A DNA stretch of 64,000 nt from contig JBFMGQ010000017.1 in NCBI GenBank assembly GCA_040752515.1, positions 1-64,000 on the forward strand, in the 5' to 3' direction. The notes under the pieces are model-generated. The model was not told where the DNA came from. It was given only the letters and a program-made list of their open reading frames with translations, and made no database searches. Below, in pieces: positions 16,243-26,700 of the stretch. The position numbers and the translations under genes were made by a program. Position 1 is the first letter of the stretch; each line of letters begins with the position of its first letter. This DNA is from Tenuifilum sp040752515 (GTDB lineage: Bacteria > Bacteroidota > Bacteroidia > Bacteroidales > Tenuifilaceae).

Positions 16243-17448
16243 ATGTTGATTACGATTAGACGATTAGACTACTATTTCAGAGTAACTCTGAGCATAGTTA
16301 TTGTGGTAGCATTAAGTTTAAGCATTCAGTACTATAATACTGAAATCTATTACAAGCAGAAACCCAAACCTTTCAGCGGAGACTATCTATATAACCCCTA
16401 TGAAGATTATAAACCCAACCCCATTAAGGCAAATTTTCATACCCATTCCACTGCTTTTTTGGGTTTGACAAACGGCTCACAGGAACCCCATGAAGTTTAT
16501 TCTCACTACCACAAAAATGGATACGATATTATAAGTCTTTCAAACTATCAAAAAATAACTAACGATACAGGTAATTCTAATTATATTCCGGTTTATGAGC
16601 ATGGGTATAGTATTCGCAAATGCCATCAGCTGGTTATTAATGCCCAAAAAGTTTCATACTTTGATTTCCCATTGTTTCAAACATACCATCATAAACAGCA
16701 AGTTCTAAAAAAACTACAACATGAGGAATCGCTTATAGCCATTGCTCACCCCTTACTTTTAAATGGCTACGATTTTAACGATTTCAGTTACCTGAAAGGG
16801 TATAATTTAATAGAAATATTCAATAATAGAAAAAGCTACATTAAAACATGGGATAAAGCCCTTGAAAACGGATATTTGGTTTGGCTGATTGCTAACGATG
16901 ACTCTCACAATATAAACCGACATGATCATACTTTTGTTAGCTGGACTCGAATAGGTGCAACCGACTTAAGTAAAAAAAGTGTAATAAATGCGCTTGCAAA
17001 GGGTTGTCACTATGGGGTTAAGAATATTAAAAACAAGGAATACAACCAGCTCGACTCCTGTAAACTAAAAGGAAATACCCTTACCGTATATTTTAAAAAT
17101 ATAGCTCAAAGCATTGTATTCATATCAAATGGTGGAAGCATCCAAAAAACTGAATATCAAACTAATAGTGCGACATACACCATTAAACCCTCAGACCGTT
17201 ACGTTCGAATTGAGGCAAACTCAGAGAATGAGATAATTTGTCTTAATCCTATTGTTAGGTATGATGGTGAAAAATTACCATACCAAAGCACTTTCCCTCC
17301 AGTAAATGTTGTTCAAACCATTCTTTTCAGGTTTATGGTTCTTATGGTAAACTCAATCCTATTTATCCTATTATTACTTGTAAATCCCAATTTTAAATCG
17401 CAACTATTCCGGAGAATCGGCAACCTCAGGCAAATTAAACTGGGGTAG
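16243..17448 (+). CDS. Membrane-anchored PHP-domain protein
   Basis: 401 residues. One membrane helix near the N-terminus (about 12-30) and one near the C-terminus (about 355-378) bracket a PHP metal-dependent phosphoesterase-like domain. Visible metal-binding motifs: NFHTHST (H66, H68), YDIISLSNYQ, IAHPLLL and ANDDSH. A beta-rich module follows (about 275-340). The domain should lie outside the cytoplasmic membrane. The substrate is unknown; a phosphodiester or sugar-phosphate is possible. A TTG at 16219 would extend it by eight residues, but ATG 16243 is more credible. Its last 45 bases overlap the 3' end of the convergent glycosyltransferase gene. Confidence 0.78.
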   Translation: MLITIRRLDYYFRVTLSIVIVVALSLSIQYYNTEIYYKQKPKPFSGDYLYNPYEDYKPNPIKANFHTHSTAFLGLTNGSQEPHEVYSHYHKNGYDIISLSNYQKITNDTGNSNYIPVYEHGYSIRKCHQLVINAQKVSYFDFPLFQTYHHKQQVLKKLQHEESLIAIAHPLLLNGYDFNDFSYLKGYNLIEIFNNRKSYIKTWDKALENGYLVWLIANDDSHNINRHDHTFVSWTRIGATDLSKKSVINALAKGCHYGVKNIKNKEYNQLDSCKLKGNTLTVYFKNIAQSIVFISNGGSIQKTEYQTNSATYTIKPSDRYVRIEANSENEIICLNPIVRYDGEKLPYQSTFPPVNVVQTILFRFMVLMVNSILFILLLLVNPNFKSQLFRRIGNLRQIKLG

Positions 17449-18999
17449 GTTTCCTTTATAGTTATCTAGCTTAAACAAGAAGAAATATTTGGCCGGCTCA
17501 CCATTTCTTGTAATGCAAAGGGTATCAATGGGCTCTATAACATCAAAGTAGTCGGCTAAGTAGCTTGGCGATTTATAGTATTGGCTGTTAGTTATGTAGA
17601 TTAACTGATTGCTCTCTGAAAATTTTCTATTAGGGTTAATCCAGTAGTATTTGTGTATATCGGTTAACCGCCCAAGCGCTATGAGTTTCGAAGCTAATGG
17701 GTTTGCAATGTAATAATCGATATGGGCTGCAGGAAACCATTTATTCGTAACAAAAACGATATTTCGGAAGTCAATGTTTTTTTCGCTTAATATTCTTTCA
17801 ATTCCAACCCTTGCCAGCCTCCAACCATACATATCGAGGGTAAAATCGCCTTTGCCAACCAAAGAAATATCCTCTTCCTCTTGTTTTGATGAAGTTTTGA
17901 AATAGCCTGTATTTATTTGAAACATGGCAACATACACTCCTATGAAAAGCAGGAGATTAGCAGCTAGAAGTGTGTATCTAATTTTTAACCTGTGAGAATT
18001 ATACACAGCTGCCAACCATTTACTGGTAAGAATAATTAACCCCAAAAAACCCGGGCCACTCCAATGGGGTAGCGATTGTTTAAAGAGCGAAACAAATGAA
18101 AATACAATAATTACCGGTAAGGATAAATACAGTAGCAATAGCTCTGTTTTCCCAACATATTTAGACCAGTTAATTAGTAAACCAACCAACGAAAGGGCTA
18201 TAATGACAAATACAATTGGGTTTTGATAGACAATTTGCCCTGCATTAAACTGAATAAAAGAGATCCAATTAAAGGTATTACTGGGCACACCTACCCTAGC
18301 ACTATGAAATGCAAAACTGATGAAATGGTTTTGGTAGTTCCAGATAAAAACTGGTAAAGCACACAAAAGAGTAATTAAAAAACCCACATAAAGAGCCCAT
18401 CTCTTAAACCAGTAACGGGCATTGAATAAAATTAGAAATCCAATTCCTAGCCATATGTATAAAGAATGGTATTTACTTAAAAATGCTAAACCAATAAAGG
18501 CTGAGGCTAAAAGAAATGATGTATCCTGTTTCGTTTTTGTTACCTCATCGCTAAAAGCCTCAAACAAGAACTTATAGGTTAGTATTATAAAAAAAACTTG
18601 TGGTGTATCGGGATGCACCATGAGCCCAGCTATTACATTAAAATAGCCAGAGGCAATAAAAAGGCTAACGGAAATGAAACCTGCTACTGAACCGTATAAT
18701 CGTTTTACAAGGTTAAATAGCAACCAAATGTTTATAGATGAGAGCACAAGTGAACCTAGTCGGAAAAACAATTCTCCTTTTAAACTATTATTAAGGGTGA
18801 AAAACTGGATAACCCAGCCAACCATTGGGGGATGATCGAAATGACTCCAATCGGGATACATGGCATAAGTCCAGTAGTAAACCTCGTCATTACCCAATTC
18901 CAAAAAGAAAGCGGGTATCGACTTAAGCAAAAAATTAATTGCAATTATAGCAAGCAGATACGCTCTTTCGTTTTTAAAATACGCCCTATTTAAAGCCAT
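17404..18999 (-). CDS. GT39/ArnT-like membrane glycosyltransferase
   Basis: 531 residues, roughly 11 membrane helices and a C-terminal soluble domain (from about 360). The first periplasmic loop has the catalytic GNDEVYYW (D38, E39) and FDHPPMVGW motifs of dolichyl/undecaprenyl-phosphate-sugar-dependent transferases (PMT/ArnT superfamily). It should transfer a sugar from a lipid carrier onto lipid A, glycan or protein outside the inner membrane. Its start overlaps the alkaline phosphatase stop as TAATG, indicating translational coupling. It converges on the PHP gene with a 45-base coding overlap. Confidence 0.85.
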   Translation of the reverse strand: MALNRAYFKNERAYLLAIIAINFLLKSIPAFFLELGNDEVYYWTYAMYPDWSHFDHPPMVGWVIQFFTLNNSLKGELFFRLGSLVLSSINIWLLFNLVKRLYGSVAGFISVSLFIASGYFNVIAGLMVHPDTPQVFFIILTYKFLFEAFSDEVTKTKQDTSFLLASAFIGLAFLSKYHSLYIWLGIGFLILFNARYWFKRWALYVGFLITLLCALPVFIWNYQNHFISFAFHSARVGVPSNTFNWISFIQFNAGQIVYQNPIVFVIIALSLVGLLINWSKYVGKTELLLLYLSLPVIIVFSFVSLFKQSLPHWSGPGFLGLIILTSKWLAAVYNSHRLKIRYTLLAANLLLFIGVYVAMFQINTGYFKTSSKQEEEDISLVGKGDFTLDMYGWRLARVGIERILSEKNIDFRNIVFVTNKWFPAAHIDYYIANPLASKLIALGRLTDIHKYYWINPNRKFSESNQLIYITNSQYYKSPSYLADYFDVIEPIDTLCITRNGEPAKYFFLFKLDNYKGNLPQFNLPEVADSPE

Positions 19000-20645
19000 T
19001 ACCTTTGGTTTTGAAGCAGTTTATAAACCTCCGAGCTAACATAAACCTTATCATCGATTGCAATTGTAAGTACTGACTGGTAGCACTTTTTGCCATTCAA
19101 AAAATAGTAGTTTGTGTTGTAGGGTATTTCAAGTGATGCACCTCTTGTTTTAAAAACCAAAGGATTGCTGTTTACCCTATCCCAACCTGGAAATGAATCG
19201 GTGGGTAAAAGACAATAAAATTGTTCCTTGATGTTATTAGCTCCAACATTTAAACCAAGTATTCTTTGAATATAAATAGCTATTTCGGTATTATCAACAA
19301 CTCCAAATGGTCTATCGTTTTGGGGATGATATACACCCAAGAAAACATCTTCGGAGGTGTGGCCGGTGGTAGTCCATCCGATGAATAGCTGTTGACTTAG
19401 TTTCCTGCCCAGTAGAACCTGTGCTTTACTTAGAGTATCACTTGCAGCCTTTGAATTAGTTTTTACATTAGTTCTGTACCATTCCAATGAGTTCATTAAA
19501 CTATGAAGTTCATTATCACTTAGATTTACAGAATAATTATTAGCAATTAGAGTATCTACTTTGTTAGGATTTAAAGTTAATTTATTTGATTCCAACTCAT
19601 TAAGAATAGTTTCTACAACCCATCGGCTCGATCGGGTTACCCTTAGTAAGGGCTCAACAACACGTTTATGCACGTTCACTTTATCGTACTTATTCGGGTT
19701 CGACGATTGGTCTCCGCTCTCCATGTTTCCTATGGAAATTCCTCCATTTCCATGATCAGGACAAACAATTACAGCTGTTTCGCCGTTTTGTTTTGCAAAC
19801 TCTAAGGCAACAGCAACACTTTCGTTAAAAGCAAGGAATTCGGTTACAATAGCCTTAGGGTCATTAACATGAGCAGCCCAGTCAATTTGACTTCCCTCAA
19901 CCATCAAAAAAAATCCATTCCCACTTTTACTTAGTATTTGTATGGCTTTATGAGTCATTTCGGCCAAACTAGGCTCATGGTTTTCGTTTCTATCGCAACT
20001 GTACGAAAGGTATTTGCTTTTTGAGTTCCAATCGCTAAATAAAGCCCATACAGGTTGATTGTTTCTGATCTCCTGTAAAGCTCTGAAATCGTTAAGATTC
20101 GAAATTATTGTTATGCCCTCATTATTCAGGAAGGGTTCTAGATTATTTTCATCTATATACTTTTTCCCTCCTCCAAATACCAAGGTTGGTGAGTTACTAA
20201 TGAATTGCTTGCTTAGTATGGGATAATCGTCGCGATTGACATGATGGCAAACAAAAGCGGCAGGAGTGGCATGGGGAAACTGACAGGTTACTACAACACC
20301 GGTTGCCATTCCTCTAAGTTTTGCCTGCTCAAGTATCGAGATTCTTGGGGTTCTATTAGCATCAACTCCTATGTACTTGGTAATCGATTTATGACCTGTA
20401 GCCATTGCTGTTCCTGTTGGAGCCGAATCGGCAATGGTGCTATCGGCCGAATGGGTCTTTACCATTCCACATATTAACTCATCAATAGCCAACTTATTTG
20501 TACCACTATACCACCGCGATAAAGCTAATAAATCGGTACTAGCTCCATCAGGAATCAATAGTATTACATTCTTTACATTTTGAGCGCTAGCGGAAGGTTG
20601 ATAAAAAAATATCAGCAAAATAATGGATATGATTTTCTTAAACAT
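18999..20645 (-). CDS. phoA: Alkaline phosphatase
   Basis: A secreted phosphomonoesterase of the PhoA superfamily. The signal peptide is MFKKIISIILLIFFYQPSASA. Motifs: metal-binding PDGAS, the nucleophile serine in ADSAPTGTAMATGHKS (about residue 74 from this start), VEGSQIDWAAHVND, CPDHGNGG, and WTTTGHTSED, giving the metal ligands of both zinc sites. About 548 residues, in the usual range. ATG 20672 is an alternative nine residues longer; I prefer 20645 because it gives a canonical signal peptide. It is the first gene of a coupled pair with the GT39-like transferase, hinting that phosphate removal and envelope glycosylation are linked. Symbol used for family only. Confidence 0.9.
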   Translation of the reverse strand: MFKKIISIILLIFFYQPSASAQNVKNVILLIPDGASTDLLALSRWYSGTNKLAIDELICGMVKTHSADSTIADSAPTGTAMATGHKSITKYIGVDANRTPRISILEQAKLRGMATGVVVTCQFPHATPAAFVCHHVNRDDYPILSKQFISNSPTLVFGGGKKYIDENNLEPFLNNEGITIISNLNDFRALQEIRNNQPVWALFSDWNSKSKYLSYSCDRNENHEPSLAEMTHKAIQILSKSGNGFFLMVEGSQIDWAAHVNDPKAIVTEFLAFNESVAVALEFAKQNGETAVIVCPDHGNGGISIGNMESGDQSSNPNKYDKVNVHKRVVEPLLRVTRSSRWVVETILNELESNKLTLNPNKVDTLIANNYSVNLSDNELHSLMNSLEWYRTNVKTNSKAASDTLSKAQVLLGRKLSQQLFIGWTTTGHTSEDVFLGVYHPQNDRPFGVVDNTEIAIYIQRILGLNVGANNIKEQFYCLLPTDSFPGWDRVNSNPLVFKTRGASLEIPYNTNYYFLNGKKCYQSVLTIAIDDKVYVSSEVYKLLQNQR

Positions 20646-20672
20646 ATGCAGTTTTTTTAAAGTTAGTGCCAT

Positions 20673-21184
20673 AAAAACAGTATTACCAAAGGTTATCTTG
20701 AACCCTATTTAACAATCAATACTAACTAATAACCAAAAAATAAATATTAGCTCAAACTTATTTATGTTGCTAAAAACCCATGCCCGAAATAATTCCATCG
20801 CATTAAAAGTGAAAGAATAACCTTCAATATCTCCGATCAAAGGCAGAATAGATAGAATTTGCAATATTGGTTGAGTTGGTTATACAAGTCAATTACTTTA
20901 TAATTACAGCATTAAAATGAACTAATGGCTAATTTTTTTCAATTCTACCAATTTCTCTAAATAAATCAGCTAACTCATTGTTAACATATTGTAATTCTTT
21001 GTAATAAATTCTTTATCAATATTTTATACCATTAGAGAAATTGTTTAATGTTCCAAAACTGGTTGTAAAAACTCTTCAATTTATTTCAAGAATCATAAAA
21101 TGACATAATATCCTTTTGTATTTCTCTTGCAGCATGTGCAGTGAAATGATGTACTAGATTTGTGTATAAAAAGAGGTTAATTAT
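20673..21184. other. Long gene-free AT-rich spacer
   Basis: About 510 bases upstream of the alkaline phosphatase gene and downstream of the GH97 terminator. I find no convincing coding frame, RNA gene, repeat or TAnnTTTG box at a good distance from the phosphatase start. It could contain an uncharacterised small RNA or a decayed gene, but nothing supports either directly. Confidence 0.5.
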
Positions 21185-21214
21185 AAAAAAGTAAGGTTGC
21201 CTTTTGGCAACCTT
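21185..21214 (-). terminator. Terminator of the DUF3467-GH97 unit
   Basis: On the minus strand AAGGTTGCC-AAAA-GGCAACCTT is followed by AC and six Ts, seven bases after the GH97 stop. Confidence 0.85.
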
Positions 21215-21220
21215 AATATT

Positions 21221-23284
21221 CTACATTGGGAAAAGTGAGATGGCTGCACCACCCCCTGGGGCCAATTTCAAATCAATTACAGTATTACTATCTACCTCAC
21301 GGGTTTCAATGCGGTACGATGTTGGATTTTTATCCCAGTGAGCATCGGGGCCATCGAGGTAAAGAGTAGCCCTGTACTTAATGTTTGGATTCAGAAAATT
21401 AAGTTTAATGCTAATGTCGCGAGGATTCTCATCGGTAATGGCACCCACAAACCAACGTCCAGTATTACGTTCTTCGCGGGCGATGGCTATGTAATCGCCT
21501 ATGGCTGCATCTAGAACTACAGTTTGCTCCCAGTCGACACCAACATCGCGTATAAACTGAAAGGCTGGATGTCCTTCATAGTTTTCAGGCAAATCGGCAG
21601 CCATTTGGATGGGGCTATAAATCACCACGTAAAGTGCTAACTGGTAGGCCAGAGTTGAATTTACCTGATTATCGGATTTATAGGGTTTTAACTTAATGTT
21701 AAAGATTCCGGGAGTGTAATCCATAGGCCCGGCAAGCTGTGCAGTAAAGGGAAGAATGGTAAGATGCTCAGGAGGATTTCCACCATCAACCGACCAGGCA
21801 TTAAACTCCTGTCCCCTGAAGTTTTCACGGGCAATAACGTTAGGATAAGTGCGCCACTCGCCTGTTCCCTTGAAGGGTTCATGGGCATCAACAGCAATGC
21901 GGTATTTGGCAGCCGTTTCAATCACCTTGCGGTAATGATTAACCATCCATTGTCCCTGATGGTATTCGCCTTTAGGAATGATTTTGCCTACATATCCAGT
22001 TTTTACTGAATGTACACCTAGGCTCTGCATCAACTTATAGGCTGAATCGAGTTGTTGTTCATAGGTTCGTGGTGCAGCGGATGTTTCGTGGTGCATAATA
22101 AGGCTTACCCCTTTACTCTGGGCATAACGCACCACCTCTTTCAAATTATAGTCGGGGTATGGAGTAACAAAATCGAAAATACCCTCGCGCTCCTCAAAGC
22201 CAATCCAGTGCTCCCAACCAGTATTCCAACCCTCAACCAGTAATCCCTTTATGCCATTGCGTGCTGCAAAATCGATATAGCGTTTTGCGTTTGCCGTTGT
22301 GGCTCCATGCTTACCGCTAGCCATATCCCAAGTCGATTTGCCAAGGTGCATTTCCCACCATATGCCCACATACTTCATGGGGCTAAACCACGACACATCG
22401 CCAATTTTGTTGGGTTCGTTCAGGTTAAGAATTAGCTTTGAGGTTACAATATCTCCCGGTTTATCGGTGATTATTATGGTTCGCCATGGTGAGTTAAAGG
22501 GGACTTTGGTTTTAACCTTAATCCCTGAATCGTTCCCAACCAATGCCGTCTCAAGCGATAGGTTAACAGTATCGACCCTAAGGGTGGCACCTGCATAGTT
22601 GGTCACGTCGGCCTCGTGAAAGCAGAGGTAAACTCCATCGGCGGTTCTCATGGTAACAGGGGTGTTCACCGCATTCTCAGGGATATGGGTTTGCGCTAAG
22701 GGATTCTTGCTTTTGCTATTTACTGCATCAATCTTGCTTACAGGCGTAGTATGGTAAAGATGCTCGTAGATATCCCAATCGCCGGGTTGCCACCAGCATG
22801 TATGGTTGCCGGTTAGGTTAAACTTAGTGTTTTCGGCAAGTATGACTACACTATCCATACCCGCTTGCTCAGGAAATTCGTAACGAAAGCCCACACCATC
22901 GTTAAAAACCCTAAAGGTTATTGCAAAATGTCGGTTTGGCGATTTCCTTTCCGATAGGAAAACCTTGAGCTCATTGTAAGTATTATCGACCCAGCGTTGA
23001 TCGCCCCAAGGCATTTCCCACTTCTCGCTAAACGACTGGGTTTTAAAACTATCAATCTTGATATTTTCCGATAAAGGGGGCATATCCCTAAACTCAAACC
23101 CTAAAGTTGAGGGTTTAATGATTGTTTTCTGATTATAGTTAACACTGTATGCTGGCTGGCCGTTTCGTGATAGCTGAAAAGTGGTTATTATTTTTCCAGA
23201 AGGAGATTGAACAACCAAATAATCGCTATTGCTACACGATGCAAATGCAACAACAGCAGTAATTAATGCACATACTCTACTCAT
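21221..23284 (-). CDS. Glycoside hydrolase family 97 (SusB-like alpha-glucosidase)
   Basis: 687 residues with a signal peptide ending at a possible lipobox (AVVAFASC), so probably a periplasmic lipoprotein. Order: N-terminal beta-sandwich (to about 290), a TIM barrel (about 300-560), C-terminal beta domain. Family features: WWEMHLGKSTWD, KGLLVEGWNTGWEHW, DAHEPFKGTGEWRTYPN and ENFRGQEFNAW. The strand that carries the nucleophile Asp in retaining GH97 enzymes reads SVKTGYVG here, with no Asp, and the glutamates in AHEPF and ARENF/GQEF fit the inverting, SusB-type group (inference). No SusCD pair is adjacent. It follows DUF3467 by 11 bases. Confidence 0.88.
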   Translation of the reverse strand: MSRVCALITAVVAFASCSNSDYLVVQSPSGKIITTFQLSRNGQPAYSVNYNQKTIIKPSTLGFEFRDMPPLSENIKIDSFKTQSFSEKWEMPWGDQRWVDNTYNELKVFLSERKSPNRHFAITFRVFNDGVGFRYEFPEQAGMDSVVILAENTKFNLTGNHTCWWQPGDWDIYEHLYHTTPVSKIDAVNSKSKNPLAQTHIPENAVNTPVTMRTADGVYLCFHEADVTNYAGATLRVDTVNLSLETALVGNDSGIKVKTKVPFNSPWRTIIITDKPGDIVTSKLILNLNEPNKIGDVSWFSPMKYVGIWWEMHLGKSTWDMASGKHGATTANAKRYIDFAARNGIKGLLVEGWNTGWEHWIGFEEREGIFDFVTPYPDYNLKEVVRYAQSKGVSLIMHHETSAAPRTYEQQLDSAYKLMQSLGVHSVKTGYVGKIIPKGEYHQGQWMVNHYRKVIETAAKYRIAVDAHEPFKGTGEWRTYPNVIARENFRGQEFNAWSVDGGNPPEHLTILPFTAQLAGPMDYTPGIFNIKLKPYKSDNQVNSTLAYQLALYVVIYSPIQMAADLPENYEGHPAFQFIRDVGVDWEQTVVLDAAIGDYIAIAREERNTGRWFVGAITDENPRDISIKLNFLNPNIKYRATLYLDGPDAHWDKNPTSYRIETREVDSNTVIDLKLAPGGGAAISLFPM

Positions 23285-23295
23285 AGCAAGAAATT

Positions 23296-23613
23296 TTATG
23301 CTTCGCCTCCCTTTCCTCCGAAATTCATGGGAAATGGTGGCATGCCCTCGTTGCCTTCGGGAAGTTTTATTGTGCCCATATGGGCTTCAAACTTGGCCAT
23401 ATTATCCTGCAGGGCTAATAAAAGCCTTTTGGCATGGTCAGGAGTTAAAATAACACGGGTTTTAACTTGGGCCTTGGGCATTCCGGGCATAATGCGTACA
23501 AAATCGATGATGAATTCCGACGAGGAATGGGTGATGATGGCGAGGTTACTGTATATACCCTGCGCAACATCGTCGCTTAACTCAATATTGATGGGATTTA
23601 CTTTGTCATTCAT
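23296..23613 (-). CDS. DUF3467 family protein
   Basis: 105 residues of unknown role. It matches the small DUF3467 family: INIELSDDVAQGIYSN, LAIITHSSSEFIIDFVRIMPG and VILTPDHAKRLLLALQDN. Bacteroidota genomes often carry it near rpoC, as here (rpoC ends 112 bases upstream, with a terminator between). No membrane segment or signal peptide; cytoplasmic. Probably co-transcribed with the GH97 gene downstream. Confidence 0.85.
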   Translation of the reverse strand: MNDKVNPINIELSDDVAQGIYSNLAIITHSSSEFIIDFVRIMPGMPKAQVKTRVILTPDHAKRLLLALQDNMAKFEAHMGTIKLPEGNEGMPPFPMNFGGKGGEA

Positions 23614-23677
23614 AGCTATATGTTTTATGATTACACGGCTAAGTTATGAATTTGTTCGCAAAATTACGATTGAATGT

Positions 23678-23705
23678 AAAAAAAGAGCCGGCAAAAACCG
23701 GCTCT
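23678..23705 (-). terminator. Terminator of the rpoBC operon
   Basis: On the minus strand AGAGCCGG-loop-CCGGCTCT followed by seven Ts, 20 bases after the rpoC stop. Confidence 0.88.
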
Positions 23706-23724
23706 TCTTCACTATTTATGTATT

Positions 23725-26700
23725 TTATTTTACACTGGCAGTTGAACTCTTGGATTTTTCGATAACCTGGTGCTCCTCCTTGGAGTAAACCACAAGTTTA
23801 TCGAACTCTCTGAGGCCAGTACCAGCAGGTATCAGGTGACCGCAGATAACGTTCTCTTTTAGCCCCTCGAGGGTGTCAACCTTACCATAGATGGCAGCTT
23901 CGTTGAGCACCTTTGTGGTTTCCTGGAACGATGCAGCCGACATAAAACTGTTGGTTTGCAACGCAGCACGAGTAATACCCTGTAGAACCTGATTCGATGT
24001 TGCAGGAACAGCATCGCGGGCTTCAACCAACTTCAGGTCCTTACGCTTTAGCTTCGAGTTTTCGTCGCGTAGCTGACGGGCTGTAATAATCATACCCGGA
24101 CGAAGATGGGTGGCATCACCCGAATCAACAACAACCTTCTTTTCGAAGATATTATCATTCTCCTCAATGAACTCCCACTTGTCAACCAATTGGCCTTCCA
24201 GGAAGCGTGTATCGCCCGGATCGAGTATTTCAACCTTACGCATCATCTGGCGAACGATAACCTCAAAATGCTTATCGTTGATCTTCACGCCCTGCATACG
24301 GTAAACTTCCTGTACCTCGTTAACAATGTACTCCTGCACCTCAGTAGGACCCTTGATAGCAAGAATATCGGTAGGGGTTATTGCACCATCCGAAAGAGGT
24401 GTTCCAGCCTTCACGTAATCGTTTTCCTGAACAAGTATCTGTTTCGACAGAGGAACGAGGTAGTTCTTAACCTCACCGGTTTTTGAGGTTACCTTAATCT
24501 CTCGGTTACCACGTTTAACCTTACCGAACGAAACTTCACCATCAATTTCCGATACAATAGCAGGGTTCGATGGGTTACGAGCTTCGAATAGTTCTACTAC
24601 GCGAGGCAAACCACCGGTGATATCACCTGCTTTACCAACAGCACGGGGTATCTTAGCAAGAATATCACCTGCTTGTATCGTTGCACCATCCTCAACGGTT
24701 AAGTGCGCGCTAACTGGTAAGTTGTAAAGCTTAATCACTTCATCGTTATCGGAAAGGATCTTTACAGCAGGGTTCTTGCTCTTATCGCGAGTTTCAATGA
24801 TAACCTTTTCACGGTAACCGGTTTGCTCGTCGCTTTCCTCGCGGTAGGTAACTTCCTTGATGAGAGCGTCGAATCCAACCTTACCCGAAACCTCAGAAAT
24901 GATAACGGCGTTCCAGGGATCCCATTCGCAGATAAGCTGTCCTTTCTTTACCTTATCGCCATTATTGATGTAAAGTTTTGATCCGTAAGGCACGTTGTTT
25001 GTGGAAAGAGTAATTCCAGTGTTGGAATCAACAATTCGCATCTCGGCCAAACGACCAATAACTATGTGGTATGTATTGCCACTCTCATCCTGACGACTAA
25101 CGGTTTTTAGTTCCTCTATCTCGGCACGGCCATCGAAACGGGCAACGATCTTGGAATCAGAAATGATGCTACCAGCAGTACCCCCTACGTGGAAGGTTCG
25201 AAGTGTAAGCTGAGTACCGGGCTCACCGATACTTTGAGCAGCAATTACACCCACTGCTTCGCCTTTCTGAACCATACGACCGGTTGCCAGGTTACGTCCA
25301 TAACACTTGGCACATACACCCTTACGCGACTCACAGGTAAGCACCGAACGAATTTCAACCTGTTCAATAGGCGATTCCTCAATAATCTGAGCAATTTCCT
25401 CGGTTATCTCTTCGCCAGCAGCAACAATAAGTTTGCCTGTTAGCGGATGGTAAACATCGTGAACGGTGGTTCTACCCAAGATACGTTCATAAAGGGATTC
25501 AACCACCTCTTCGTTCTTCTTGATGGCGGTTGCCAATAGCCCACGGAGTGTACCACAGTCGTTCTCAGTAATGATAACATCTTGCGAAACATCAACCAAA
25601 CGACGGGTAAGGTAACCTGCGTCAGCAGTTTTAAGTGCCGTATCGGCAAGCCCCTTACGGGCACCGTGAGTTGAAATGAAGTACTCGAGTACCGAAAGCC
25701 CCTCCTTAAAGTTCGAAAGAATTGGGTTTTCGATGATTTCGTTTGTTGTAGCACCTGATTTTTGTGGCTTTGCCATCAGACCACGCATACCGCAAAGCTG
25801 ACGAATCTGCTCCTTGGAACCACGGGCACCGGAATCAAGCATCATGTAGATCGAGTTGAATCCTTGCTTGTCCTCGGAAAGCTTCTTCATCAACATCAAG
25901 GTCAACTTGGCATTGGTATGTGTCCAAATATCGATGATCTGGTTATAACGCTCGTTATTGGTGATAAGACCCATGTTGTAGTTCGACATAACCTCATCAA
26001 CCTGAGCGTATCCCTCCTCAACCAGTTCGGCCTTTTCATCAGGAATGATAACATCGTCGATGTTGAACGAAAGACCACCCCTGAATGCCATGTAGTAACC
26101 CAAGTCCTTGATATCGTCGAGGAATTGAGCGGTTTTTGAAGTGCTAGTTTTCTTAAGAACCTTACCAATAATTTCGCGAAGCGATTTTTTGGTTAGCAGT
26201 TCATTAATGTAGCCCATTTCAGCAGGAACGTACTGGTTGAAAATAACACGACCTACCGTGGTTTCTATTATTTGATGTTTGGGAAGACCATTCTCATCAA
26301 CAGTATTGATACGAACCTTAATGATTGCATGAAGGTCAACCGCCTTTTCGTTGTAGGCAATAATTACCTCTTCGGGTGAATAAAAGATTGTTCCTTCGCC
26401 CTTGGCACCCTTCTTGGGCTTTGTTATATAGTAAAGGCCAAGAACCATGTCCTGCGATGGCACAGTAATAGGAGCCCCATTGGCAGGGTTCAAAATGTTA
26501 TGAGAGCCCAGCATTAGAATTTGGGCCTCCAGAATGGCCTCGTTTCCAAGAGGAAGGTGAACAGCCATCTGGTCACCGTCGAAGTCGGCGTTAAATGCAG
26601 TACATGAAAGCGGGTGAAGCTGAATGGCTTTACCCTCAATCAAACGGGGTTGGAAAGCCTGAATACCTAGCCTGTGAAGGGTTGGAGCACGGTTTAGCAA

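Noticed and set aside
20646..20672. Upstream ATG of the alkaline phosphatase
   Set aside because: Possible, but it spoils a clean signal peptide; kept as an alternative only.
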